Shown here one piece after another: positions 1 through 10,000 of a stretch of DNA of 64,000 bases. The notes beneath the pieces are model-generated. The model was given only the letters and a program-made list of their open reading frames with translations, was not told the origin of the DNA and made no database searches. Origin of the DNA: Diphasiastrum complanatum (lineage: Eukaryota; Streptophyta; Lycopodiopsida; Lycopodiales; Lycopodiaceae); assembly GCA_029204225.1 (NCBI GenBank), contig CM055096.1:6324316-6388315 (forward strand), written 5' to 3'. A program made the position numbers and the translations under genes. Position 1 is the first letter of the stretch. Every line of letters starts with the position of its first letter.

Positions 1-151
1 AATCTTAATTGGGCGATCCAAGATCAGAAAGCAAGCTTCAGCTACATCAGATTTTGCAATCTACGCGCTTTCATCCATTTAGGGAGGGAACTCAAGGCTG
101 CTCAGAACCGGCTTTGCATCTACTTTTGAAGAAACTCATTAAAGCCTCTTC

Positions 152-195
152 TTTGCAATTGTACACCCGTCTGTTTGCAATTGTACGCCCATCTG
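152..195 (+). repeat. 22-bp tandem duplication upstream of short ORF
   Basis: Two adjacent 22-bp units (152-173 and 174-195), each starting tttgcaattgtac, differ at two positions. They lie just before the ATG at 214, in what would be its 5' untranslated region or a preceding intron. Seen directly; no function is inferred. Confidence 0.8.
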
Positions 196-213
196 TTTTG
201 TTGGTCAGAAGAA

Positions 214-486
214 ATGGAAGGTAGCAAGGGATCAGAACTTAGCTGGGCGGATCAATGGGACTACAAATACAATGATGAGGAGACCACAAGAGGGTACCAT
301 GCAGATGAGGGGAGCTCTAGAAAGAAGAAACTTACAGAATATAACCAAAAACTGAAGAGCGCTTCTAAAACTGGATTTGTAAAGGCAAAGTCTGCTGCTG
401 TTGTTGGGGCTGGCAAGGTCAAGGCAGGAACCTCCACAGGGATCAAATGGGTCAAAGAACAATACCACAAAAGAACCCAGCATTAA
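214..486 (+). CDS. Small Lys-rich plant-like protein, 90 aa (function unknown)
   Basis: An uninterrupted 90-codon frame starts at ATG 214, in a good plant context (gaaATGg), and ends with TAA at 484-486. The product begins MEGSKGSELSWADQWDYKY, is acidic to about residue 30, then strongly basic. It carries Ala/Lys/Gly-rich short repeats (KTGFVKAKSAAVVGAGKVKA) and ends with a GIKWVKEQYHK segment. There is no signal peptide or membrane helix. Composition and the WADQWD and GIKWVKEQYH motifs suggest a short conserved land-plant protein of unknown role, but I do not recognise a named family. The frame stays open upstream of the ATG without convincing sequence. It may be the last exon of a larger gene entering from the left or a single-exon gene. 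It has none of the damage seen in neighbouring TE frames. Confidence 0.55.
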   Translation: MEGSKGSELSWADQWDYKYNDEETTRGYHADEGSSRKKKLTEYNQKLKSASKTGFVKAKSAAVVGAGKVKAGTSTGIKWVKEQYHKRTQH

Positions 487-820
487 GAGAGCTTAGTGTG
501 TATCCACTAGTTTGTAATGACACATTGATCCGGGTCTCCTGGGATGATACTATTTGAAAACATCCAGTTCAAAGCATTCTCATTATTCTTTTCATGTTTG
601 CATATTGCAAAGCATATTTGATTTGAGATTGTCGTGTCAATCTTATTTGTTTCTGGGTTGTACACATGCTATCTTGGATTGAGTTCAACAGTTTTTTTGG
701 CACCCAGAGGCAAAGATTTATACTACACAGAACTTGTTGAAGTAAGATCACGGCTTGCAATAAATATCCCTATATCAAGGTTTTGCTCCACATCCCCCTA
801 CCTTTTTTCTTTTTTTTTTT

Positions 821-871
<51 letters not shown>

Positions 872-3084
872 TAGATAGATATCTCATAGAATTTAAAGTG
901 CTGTAAAATTATGGCAAGGCCATCACACTATTAGAGTGACTCATGATAATGAAACATCCATTGAATCGGGTGTAAAGATCACTAGAAATACATTTTCAAA
1001 GGGTAAATCATGGTGAGGAATACCCCCTTGGTTGAAACTTTTTACTTATGAGTCTGCGCTTATGCATATTACTGGGTCATAATTTCTTTTAGCAGAATAG
1101 GCATATGCACTTAAGAAAATTCAGATTATGGAATAAGAATGTGTATTTTTGTACAATGAAATTTTGCCATTGTATAATGGCACTTGAATTTTTTGCCCAT
1201 GTCCTAAAAAATAAAATGCATTATGCTTTTCAATTGACCTAGAAATGGGCAAAATCTGCCATATACAATTCATTTCATGAGGTTCAGTGTTTTATGAGCA
1301 ACATTCCATTGGCAAACGCATTCTCAGTGCATAACTTTTTGAAGAAGGACAACCTTTGTAAGATTTAATCTTCTACAACATAAATAAATCTTTCGAGTAA
1401 ATCCTTAACAAGTACAATAGAAAGCACGAAATATTCAAGTTCGGGGGTGTATAAAGAGAGGTTTCAAAATGTCAAGATCTTCTCTCATTGAGGGAAAATA
1501 CGTCCTTTAATTGATGGTTAGGTGATATCACTATTACTAATATTTTCTCTATTAGATGTTGAGGTCTTTATAGACCAATACAGAAATGTAGAGTACATCT
1601 TTTTATAAGGTTTCTCAAAAAATGCAACCTTGAGCTGACAAACAGTTGCAATGTATTCCACACATGTTGGAAAAAGGTATCATCAACAAGGGAGCATCCC
1701 CCAAATTCTCAATTTGCTTGCTTCTTTTTTTTTGTTTGTGGAAGGGAGGGAGGGTGGAGGAACACAAATTTTCCTGAATGTAGTTCAATATATTGTGATT
1801 CAAACAACATTGTAAATACTTTGCAATTTCTCATTGATTGATACTAGTTTTTAGTGAAGACTCAAGCTAGACTCCAACTTGCTAAGGTGCACAAATGGAA
1901 TCACATCACTAATGCTCTAGACGTTTTCTATACAAGCAATCAAATAGTTGAACAAATCAATCTAAAAGTAGAAAAATTATGGGACAGACAAGAAGAATAA
2001 CTGTGTTGAAACTCTACTCAATGTTTGAATGAAAACTTAGAAAATTGATTTACTTAATAGATAGAAAAAAAAAGACATGAAGACTAAACTTATGATCTAT
2101 TTAAACCATCAAAGTATTAATGTGTATGTATTAGAGCTATATTTGATAGTAACCAATCTCAAGAGGTAGCTCTATTTGACAATAGACTATGTGAGCACAA
2201 CAATATTTGTATGCGAGTTTGGCGATAAGGTTCATTAAGATCAAGTATTGATACCCTCCTTTAGGTCCTTATTTATATTTACAAGAGCAAATCTTTATTG
2301 TTGAATAATGGTCAATTGACAATTTGTTATCTTTTAACTGATGTGGATAGTTGTTATTTGATTATTACTATCCCAATCTTGAGCAATAATATCGTTACAA
2401 GTTTGAAAAGTATGCAAACAATTTATAACAAGACTCGTGATCCTCCTTAAGCTAATTTGTCATGAATAAGTATGGACTAAGAGCTTATTATGAATTAACA
2501 CAAGGTTGATCAATATATTGACTCACGATTTTGGAAGACTTTGAGTAGGAAACCACATAAGATGCCTAGTCTTGACAAAAAACTTACGAGACTTTGTGTT
2601 GGACATGTTGGCCGATATTTTGACCACAAATTTTGAGCAAAGAAACAATTTTCAAAACAATTTTTTCTTAAAGTTTTGAAGTATAAATAGTTGGTCATAA
2701 TAGATTAGCCAACTTTAATATGACAAAAGTAGCTTATGTTTGGAGGGTCGTATACTATAAAAAAAAAAAACTATTGATAAATATTAGAATTTTTGAGGCC
2801 TTAGCTTTGGTTCGTAAGATAGTAGATTATAGAAAAAGAAGCGACTTTTTCTGTGATTTGTTGATATCATGAAATGCCTAGGTGTTGTAGAAGTCCTCTA
2901 GCAAAGGCCTATTTCTAAATTATGAATTTAGCAAAGCTATCATGAAGTCCATGAAGGCTATGGTAGAGGAGAAGAGAAACCGCCAAAATCAAAATTACCT
3001 ATGCCTACCAAAACCATCTCCATGAGGGCCACTAGTGGGCCACTTGAAATCAATAGGTCCAATGGTTAAGCATCGACTTGCCAC
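487..3084. other. AT-rich intergenic sequence
   Basis: No coding segment, RNA gene or intact mobile element was recognised. The only clear structure is a (GA)n tract at 824-865. Short ORFs here have no family resemblance and AT-biased composition. Confidence 0.6.
824..865. repeat. (GA)n microsatellite
   Basis: About 21 uninterrupted GA units, followed by a short GATA-like run (gatagatagat). Confidence 0.95.
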
Positions 3085-4060
3085 TTGGAGGGAAGTATAT
3101 TCCGCATGTTACTTATTAAGTATCAAGATTGCTTTGCATGGACTTATCAAGATCTGAAGGGTATTCCGACGTCAGTTATTGAACATACCATACCTTCAGT
3201 ACTTGATGCAGTTCCCAAGGTTACAAAGTTCTATCGCTGTAATCCTAATGTTGTGGATCTGATAAAGAAAGAACTTCAGAGATTGCTTGATGCCGATTTT
3301 ATTTATAAGATTGAGCATACCGAATGGATCTCACCGATTGTCATTGTTTCTAAGAAGAATGAGAAATTGAGAATTTGTGTTAATCTCAAGGCTTTGAACA
3401 AAGTGACGTGAAAGGATCACTTTCCGTTACCTTTTACTGAAAGCATTTTGGATCGCCTTGCTGGAGCGGAAGCTTATAGTTTCCTGGATGGATTTAGTGG
3501 TTGCAACCAAGTTAAGATAGCACCTGCCGATCGCCACAAAACAACTTTTGCAACATAATAGGGCACCTATGCTTACAAAGTAATGTCGTTTGGACTCTGT
3601 AATGCACCAAGTTTGTTCCAAAGAGTAATGCAATTTGCTTTTAAAGATTATCTACAGAAATTCTTTGAAATTTGCTTGGATGACCTGGGAGTCCATAGTA
3701 CAGATACAGACCACCTGGATCGATTGGAGAAAGTATTTGAAAGATGTCGCAAATATCAAATTTCTCTAAATCTAGAAAAATGTCAGATATGGGTTTCCCA
3801 CGGAGTTGTGCTTGGGCATGTGATATCGAGACATGGTATTGCCACAGATTATTCTAAAATCAAGATTATTGTCGAATTGCCACCGCCAACAACGATTCGT
3901 GGAGTTTATGTGTTTATGGGTCATGCGAACTACTATCAAATTTTTATTATCTTCTTTGTGGATTTAGCACGACCTATATACAAACTGACTATTGTTCCTA
4001 TTTGGACAGTAGAGGCATTAGAAGCCTTTGAAAAATTTGAAAAAAGCATTAACTTCAGCA
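3085..4060 (+). pseudogene. Ty3/Gypsy reverse transcriptase relic
   Basis: One reading frame, broken by TGA at 3409 and a double stop TAA-TAG at 3556-3561, encodes a Gypsy pol segment. In order: a pre-RT region (DCFAWTYQDLKGIP), fingers (IVIVSKKNEKLRICVNLKALN), palm (SFLDGFSG), the conserved MSFGLCNAPSLFQRVM block and the catalytic box as CLDDL, then LGHVISRHGI and a degraded start of the RNase H tether. In a working Gypsy element this would be the RNA-dependent DNA polymerase of a pol polyprotein. LTRs, gag, protease and integrase are absent. Past about 4060 the frame no longer resembles pol. It is a decayed fragment with no recognisable partners nearby. Confidence 0.85.
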
Positions 4061-4289
4061 CCAATACTGCGTTCTCCAGATTGAGTATCTACATGCAAAT
4101 TCGCACAGACGAAAAAAAGGCGAAAGAATCGCGACACCGTGTTTCTACACAGTTTGCACTGGCTGACGTCGCACCCTTTTCACGCTCACCCCATGCAGTT
4201 GCGCTAACAGATTGGACAACGATTGCAGCCACCCACGATCTCCTACAAACAGCACATCCACTCTGTACTTTCACATCTGCACACCTATA

Positions 4290-4594
4290 ATATTATGTAA
4301 TATATATATACTGGACACCATTCGTGTAAGATGATGATGAAGAGAGCAGAAGAAGACGACATAAACAAAGTAGATGCCTCGAGCATTGATTCTTCATTTT
4401 GTCAGAATTAAGGTTTAATTCCTTTTTTTACAGATTGAAATAAGCTTTTGTAGGGCACGCGGTTTCATTCGCTTCGGTATTGTGCTCTACCGCATTATTG
4501 ACATGTATACATGATATACTTAATCTGATACAGTTCATTATTCTGCGTTCAGATCTATGTTAATATCATTTATTCTCCCCCTCTCTCTCCAACA
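4290..4594 (+). mobile_element. Ty1/Copia-type LTR 3' end
   Basis: The sequence ending ccaaca at 4594 is followed directly by a primer-binding site, the normal arrangement at the 3' edge of a 5' LTR. A TATA-like run (taatatatatatac) at about 4301-4312 may be the LTR promoter. The left LTR boundary is not certain and no coding sequence follows, so this is a truncated element. The superfamily is inferred from the PBS alone. Confidence 0.55.
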
Positions 4595-4608
4595 TGGTAT
4601 CAGAGCCA
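4595..4608 (+). promoter_or_regulatory. Retrotransposon primer-binding site
   Basis: tggtatcagagcca matches the complement of the 3' end of plant initiator tRNA-Met, the usual primer of plant LTR retrotransposons. It follows a CA-ending LTR. Confidence 0.85.
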
Positions 4609-4780
4609 TTTTTCATAGCTTGATAAGCTTCCACAGTACAAGATTCTACAAGCTGATAGAGTAATTGTTTTCTTGTTCTGTAAATATCAAATTTTCATAC
4701 TTAAGTCACTGATAGTTTCTCCTATAGGAGAGTGAGAGAGACAATTTCATTCAATCAAGAACTAGATCTATAATAGAAAA

Positions 4781-4884
4781 GAAGATCTAGAATAAAAAAG
4801 AAAGTGATTAAAATTGAAAATAAGCAGGAAAACCAACCTGCTTATTTTCGATTTCAATCACTTTCTTTTTTATTCTAGATCTTC
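4781..4884. repeat. Long hairpin, 48-bp arms with 8-nt loop
   Basis: Arms 4781-4828 and 4837-4884 are inverted repeats with only two differences, one compatible with a G-U pair in RNA; the loop is 8 nt. The arms are AT-rich and begin gaagatctagaataaaa. It sits between a Copia LTR relic and the 3' side of the U-box pseudogene. It could be a small foldback transposon or a young hairpin-RNA locus. Confidence 0.85.
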
Positions 4885-4889
4885 CTCTG

Positions 4890-5728
4890 TCAAACGTTGA
4901 CACTTGTTTGAATCTTTTGGAGCAAGAGCATCAACTGTCTCCGCGCTCCTACTTGGTACACCTGCAATACCTCAACTGGACTAGATTGGCACATCAACAA
5001 TAGGATCCCAATGGCATGCTCTGTGCATTGCTTTGAAAAGCCCAACACCAGCTTCACAACAACATGCACCGCGAGGGCATACATGCAGGCATTTGACTGC
5101 CCCTCAGGTGTTGTGCAAAGTAACTCTATTGTTGTGAGAATATTTTCCATAACGGAGGTCATCGTTGTGGCTAGCAGGTCAACAAGAGCTCCTATTGTTC
5201 CTGCCTCCACAACTTTCTCTCTATTCCCTCTTGATGAACATAGACAACGTAGCATTTTCACCAATGCTTTGACAACTCTTGGGAAAAGATTCTCCTTTAC
5301 CAACCTCACCAATCCTTGCAAAAGGCCTGGTGTTTTGTCAGTCGTCTTCTTGAACTCTTCACAAGCCAAGAGACTCTTCAACAACGTTGCTGCATTCAGC
5401 TTGATGGCGGTGCTCCCCCTTTGCACCAGATGACCCAGACAACTATTTGAGGCTCAGTGACAACTACTCTAGCTTCCCCGCTGCTCCTACATAGAACGGC
5501 TAGAAGGCATAGCAATTTTTCGCACACATCGCACTTTTCATGATCCTTTGACAACAACGATAGAAGGAGAAGCGTTTCACCAGACTCCACAATGCATGCT
5601 CTGTTTCCACCAATGACCCATGCACCAATGATTCGTTCGATGCATTCCTTCCTATGCAACTCAGTTCTCACATGTTTCATGCGAACTACATGCTTTTTGG
5701 CAAAAGTTTCTCTTATGCAAACAATCAA
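4890..5728 (-). pseudogene. U-box/ARM-repeat E3 ligase pseudogene (ARM part)
   Basis: Two overlapping minus-strand frames form one broken reading. The upstream frame (5728 to 5396) includes ERIIGAWVIGGNRACIVESG and EKLLCLLAVLCRSSGEARVVV. The downstream frame (5426 to 4890) includes AIKLNAATLLKSLLACEEF, LVRLVKENLFPRVVKALVKM, EAGTIGALVDLLA, and SKQCTEHAIGILLLMCQS. These are the armadillo-repeat blocks of plant U-box (PUB) ubiquitin ligases such as the PUB22/23/24 type. A frameshift at about 5400-5430 is obvious because CKGGAPPS and QRGSTAIK read the same bases in two frames. The N-terminal U-box is not seen. No intron interrupts the 840 bp, although many members of this type are intronless anyway. 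A non-functional fragment is the best reading. Confidence 0.75.
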
Positions 5729-5927
5729 GAACGATCATGCTTTTCATGCCTTCCTTGATTGCACGTCACTTCTACGTTTTCCCATGCATACATGCTATTT
5801 TAGGCATCTAACAAAGGTGCAAACCTTAAATGTGAAGTCCACCATAACCATATTTAACCTTTTAACGTTGACTTTTCTTGAAACTCCATTAACCAACCTC
5901 AACACATAGTATTGCCTTTGCAAGGCC

Positions 5928-6015
5928 AAAAACACGACCACCCTTGCATATAACCAAAGTGAAGTGACCCCTTTCTTGCCTACCTCCCATGTCCCCAAAC
6001 AGCACTAGCGCGAAC
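5928..6015. repeat. Duplicated mL43 upstream segment, copy 1
   Basis: This segment (caccctt near its start, ccaaagtgaagtgacccctt, then cactagc) reappears in degraded form at about 10190-10275 inside intron 1 of the same gene. It is interrupted on its right by the inserted element at 6016. Confidence 0.7.
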
Positions 6016-6640
6016 GTAAAGCACTTTAAAAAAATTTGCTTTGTATTTTGAGTAACATTAACTAGAAGAATATGACAACTCTAAGAACTTTATACATCAG
6101 AGAAACCTTACACTCTCTGTAAGGTTCCTCTTAAAAATTGATTAACCAGAGGTAAAAAGTAACTGATATTTTTACCAACAGTAAAAAAGCATTTACACAA
6201 TCGCCATCACGTAGAAAAAGCTCAAAAAAGTGCTCCAACACATCCGCCATCGCACAGACAACGCTCTATTGCTCAGGCAGTGCTCCATCGCTCAGACAAC
6301 GCTCAAAGAAAAAGCTCAAAAAAGCGCTCACACAATCGCCATCGCTCAGAGATAGCTTAGACAGCCATCGTTGCTCCTTCAATAGCTCACTCAAACCAGC
6401 ATGCTCCTTCATCACGCCATAGCAAACAACTAGCAACGACAGACAAAGCTGACGAGAGGGCGCGATAACTTTGGAAGTTTCCAAAAAGTAAAAAACGAGA
6501 GGGCACGATAATTTTGGAAGTTTCCAGAAAGTTAAAATTTTTTAAAATTTGCTTAAGGCAGGGGAAGGCCCCCTGCCCTGAGCCCCAGGGCCCAAGGCCT
6601 TAAAATGGGGAAGGCCCTTTGGCAGGGGCCTTCCCCATAC
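6016..6640 (+). mobile_element. Short non-autonomous element with GC-rich terminal hairpin, copy 1
   Basis: The paralogous sequence at about 10275 reads gaac directly followed by atata. Here 625 bp lie between the same flanks, so an insertion is demonstrated by an empty site. It starts gtaaagcact, has an internal palindrome around 6101-6135 (gtaaggttcctctt side), and ends with a GC-rich hairpin whose arms are 6561-6577 and 6621-6636. A second copy lies in opposite orientation at 27115-27549. No coding capacity. Target duplication is at most 2 bp (ac). The class is unclear: there are no matching terminal inverted repeats, and the 3' hairpin is only loosely Helitron-like. Confidence 0.65.
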
Positions 6641-6646
6641 ATATAG

Positions 6647-6857
6647 ACGTCAGTTTGAAACGCAGGGGCGAATGTCAAAATGCAGCTTAAGGCCGTGTAC
6701 GCGTCCTCTTAAAAGGCAGAGCTGCTCGTCAAAATGCAAGGTTATGGCCGTGTACACGTCATCTTGAAAGGGAGAACTGCTTGTCAAAATGCAAGGTTAC
6801 GTTCCACGTACACGTCATTTTGAAAGGGAGAGCTGCTTGTCAAAATGCAAAGGCTAT
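6647..6857. repeat. About 55-bp tandem array, 4 units
   Basis: Units begin near 6647, 6699, 6754 and 6810. Each has acacgtca near its start and gtcaaaatgcaagg near its middle. A single degraded unit also occurs at 10280-10335. The array lies immediately upstream of the mL43 5' untranslated region, so it is part of the likely promoter. Confidence 0.85.
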
Positions 6858-6893
6858 TGTTGATCGCTAAGGTTTTCTCGGCTCGAACGAACG

Positions 6894-6894
<1 letters not shown>

Positions 6895-6933
<39 letters not shown>
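6895..6933 (+). repeat. (GA)n tract abutting the mL43 start codon
   Basis: About 19 GA units run directly into the ATG at 6934, so the tract forms the end of the 5' leader. GA-rich leaders are known binding sites for plant BPC/GAGA-binding proteins; a role here is inference. Confidence 0.9.
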
Positions 6934-6938
<5 letters not shown>

Positions 6939-7013
6939 GGTGAGGGGAGTGTGGCAGCTGAAGAAGCTCATTGTCAGCTATTGCGATTTTACGGGTGGCA
7001 GCCGAGGCATCAG
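6934..7013 (+). CDS. MRPL43: mL43 exon 1
   Basis: Encodes residues 1-26 plus two bases of codon 27 (GGIR boundary). Donor at 7014 is gtttga. Confidence 0.93.
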
Positions 7014-10000
7014 GTTTGAGCTGCTTTTTTTGGGCTTCCAATCAATGCCTATGCTTATTCTGTATTTTCACAATTCATAATGCTTTACTTCAGCCTATTT
7101 GAGAGAGCTCATTCTGCTGCCTGCTCAGATATAGATCCAGGATTGCGTGCTATGATATTTCTCAAAAAATGGACGCTCCGTTATGTGGATTTGAAATTAC
7201 ATGACACCTTCCTTGACCTGGCCATTTATTTTTCATCAATTTTCCACCATCATTGCCTTTTTTTTGCTAGTTTTATTCATCCCTATTTATCTTTTTCTGA
7301 AGTTTCATGATTTTGATGTATTCGTATTGACCCTTTTTTTAACCTAATTCTGTACTGACTTGATTCCTTAACCTGATTCTGTATTCTTGTTTCTAGTTTA
7401 GTTGGAAATTTGCTTGTTCTGGTCATGTACTAGAGTTTTAAGTGGCTAGATGAGCTACGTCAAATCACCTCAGTCGGTTTGTGAAAGTGTTGTAAAACAA
7501 ACTCGTACAATTTCAAAAAGCTTGTGGAAGCTTTTAGAATGCTTCTGCAATTTCAAGAAAATTATACAGCAGAAACTTGTTGCTAATGGCAGCAGGGCAA
7601 TGCATATGGGGTTTAGGGGCATGAGCGGCTCTACATGCATAAAGCCTTAGGGTAAATAGTGAGGTACTGTTGAAGTAAAATTTACAGATCATAGTAATCT
7701 GTGATGATAAATTGCACATTGTCCAATAAAATGTAAAAGACTATGGCAAATCTGGGAATTTAAATGGTTTTTACATTGTGGAATGTCCTGGCCCTCCGAA
7801 CTTTCTGGAACTTAAGAACAATGGCTCAAGGTCCCAGGTTCTTAAAGCACCAGAAAGTCCTGGGCCCAGGAATCACCACTGTACATATCTGTATCTATAC
7901 ACACACACACACATCTACGGTCCGGAACGTGAATGCGAAATGCTGTCCGGAATGCCCTTTTTCTTCCATGGAAATTATTTTGTTAGTAGTGGTAAAGATG
8001 TTTAGAAACATCATAATTAGAGATCCTGTAGTCAAGAGGCTGGGAGAACTTCCAAGAAATTGCCAATTAGGGTTCAACTCCCGAGGGTTTGTCTCGGTAA
8101 GTCTAGTACAATAGTCTTTTGTCCTCAGTCTTTTCTCCTGCTAGAATCCTGAAATCAATGAGAAACTACTAGTATGGAAATGATTATTTATGTCAGTATT
8201 ACATATTTTTAGAAGAATAAATGTAAAACATTATTCTTATTGTAGTTTAGCTCATTCTTTTGACAATTTCCCTAAACAAATTTCAAGGAGAAGTAAATAT
8301 TTGAAGGAAAAAAAAGAGAGCATATTCTTTATGTTCTGAAATACTTATACCCTAAATTTTGAGATTTGTTTTGAAACAAGATTAGGTTTTTCAAAATGTG
8401 CCAATTTTTTTTTTTGGTTCACTACTGTGTTTTTTAACAGTTTTAATGGTTTTTGGATAATTTTTCTAGTTAGTTTTCCGCTCTACAACTACTTGAAGGG
8501 ATAGTCGACTCCTCCTGTGTCTCACCATCGGGGTCCACCAATAAATCTTGCCCCCACCTGAACTATAACCTCCAGCTGCCGGTTTCCTCCAGCCGCTACA
8601 CGTCCCTCCTCGCTGGCTGTGCGCGAGCTTCCTGGCTCCTCATACGATGTTTTGTCACCTCTTCCACCATAGCTAGGGTTTATTGAAGCTTTCAAGGAAT
8701 GAATGAGTCGATTCCAGCGGACAGATTGGACTGCGGCTAATGGCCAGTTACTGGCTAGTTTGCTGCACCAGGGCGCCCACGCTCAACATTTTACAATCAC
8801 CGAAATCACTTTTATTCGATTTTAAAAGTAAAAAACCTAGCTCTGGGTATTCTTGAACTGTCTTGACTGTTTCTCAGGTTTCTCTGAGATTCTTGAAGCA
8901 AAATAGCACTCACAGTAGGCCGCCCTACTACCAGGTTTATGCTGGAATTGACAGCATGACAATTGATGCATAATCAAGTGTCAACTATCTGCTTTCCTCA
9001 ACAACCCTGCTTGTTTCAATAAGCTTGGAATTTTCGGCTATTTCCAACTTTTCTCACGGATCAGGCCAGTAGTCTATTCTGTGAACTCAATTCCTCTGCA
9101 CATACAACCCGATTTGCCTGCTTAACTAACCGCAAATGGTTCTTCGAATTTTTCCAAAATTCGGCTCCCAGCTAACATCAAACTGCTCCACTCCCAGGCT
9201 CTGATACCATGTCCAGGATCTTACTAGTAGAATAATTAGCTAATTTGCAAGAAATCAAGAATCACACAGATAACCAAAGAGAGATCACACCACAACCCAA
9301 GAGAACACTATTTGAGCTATATTCACAAATAGACTTAAGAGTACATATATACAGTCTAATTTTTGTGGGTGCCGCTGCATGGCATTTTGGTCCCGTTACG
9401 GGACGGGCGGGTGTCCGGATTCTACACTACATGTGCCGTCAAACTGACACACATTCACATTGTTACATAAGCTGTAAAAAACTCAAAAACACTGCTAAAA
9501 ATGAAAAGTCATGGAACTATAAGAGAAACTCGGGCTTACTTATTCTAACAGTTAGGGCCTCTTTCCATGCTCATCCCCTCACCCGGTTAGGAGATCATTA
9601 GAGAAAACGAATGAGAGAGTGGTTGTCCTTGGGTTGCTGCAATGGGTTGCAGTGCAACAACCCGTTGGACATCATATCTCACTTGCCATTCCGGTGCAGC
9701 CAAAGCTTCCCCTTTATCATTGAAAGCCTTCAGAACTATGAGGGCATCGGGTCACGCAACTTCAGGATTGGATCACAAGCTGTTGCAGGGTTCGGATGTA
9801 GAGCACGAGTTGGAAATCAACTGGTCTTTCCAAGAGCTAATCTCAGAACTTCTTGCACCCTTTCACCCTAGAACGGGATGAGCTGGTGAAGAGCTGCCAT
9901 TGGAAAGTCTTTTGCGCACCCGTTCACTAGTCCCTGAGGTCATTTCAACGGGTGACATGGAAAGACGCTCTTAGGCCTCGTAAGCTGTCTAGCAGAGAAT

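Noticed and set aside
4890-5728. Functional U-box E3 ligase gene
   Set aside because: The frame breaks at about 5400-5430 and no U-box domain precedes the ARM repeats.
7764-8114. 116-aa ORF and the related 117-aa ORF at 10392
   Set aside because: Both sit in the 0.84-kb intron repeat, are in different frames relative to one another after small indels, and match no family.
9245-9601. 118-aa plus-strand ORF
   Set aside because: It overlaps the Copia LTR on its antisense strand and has no protein features.
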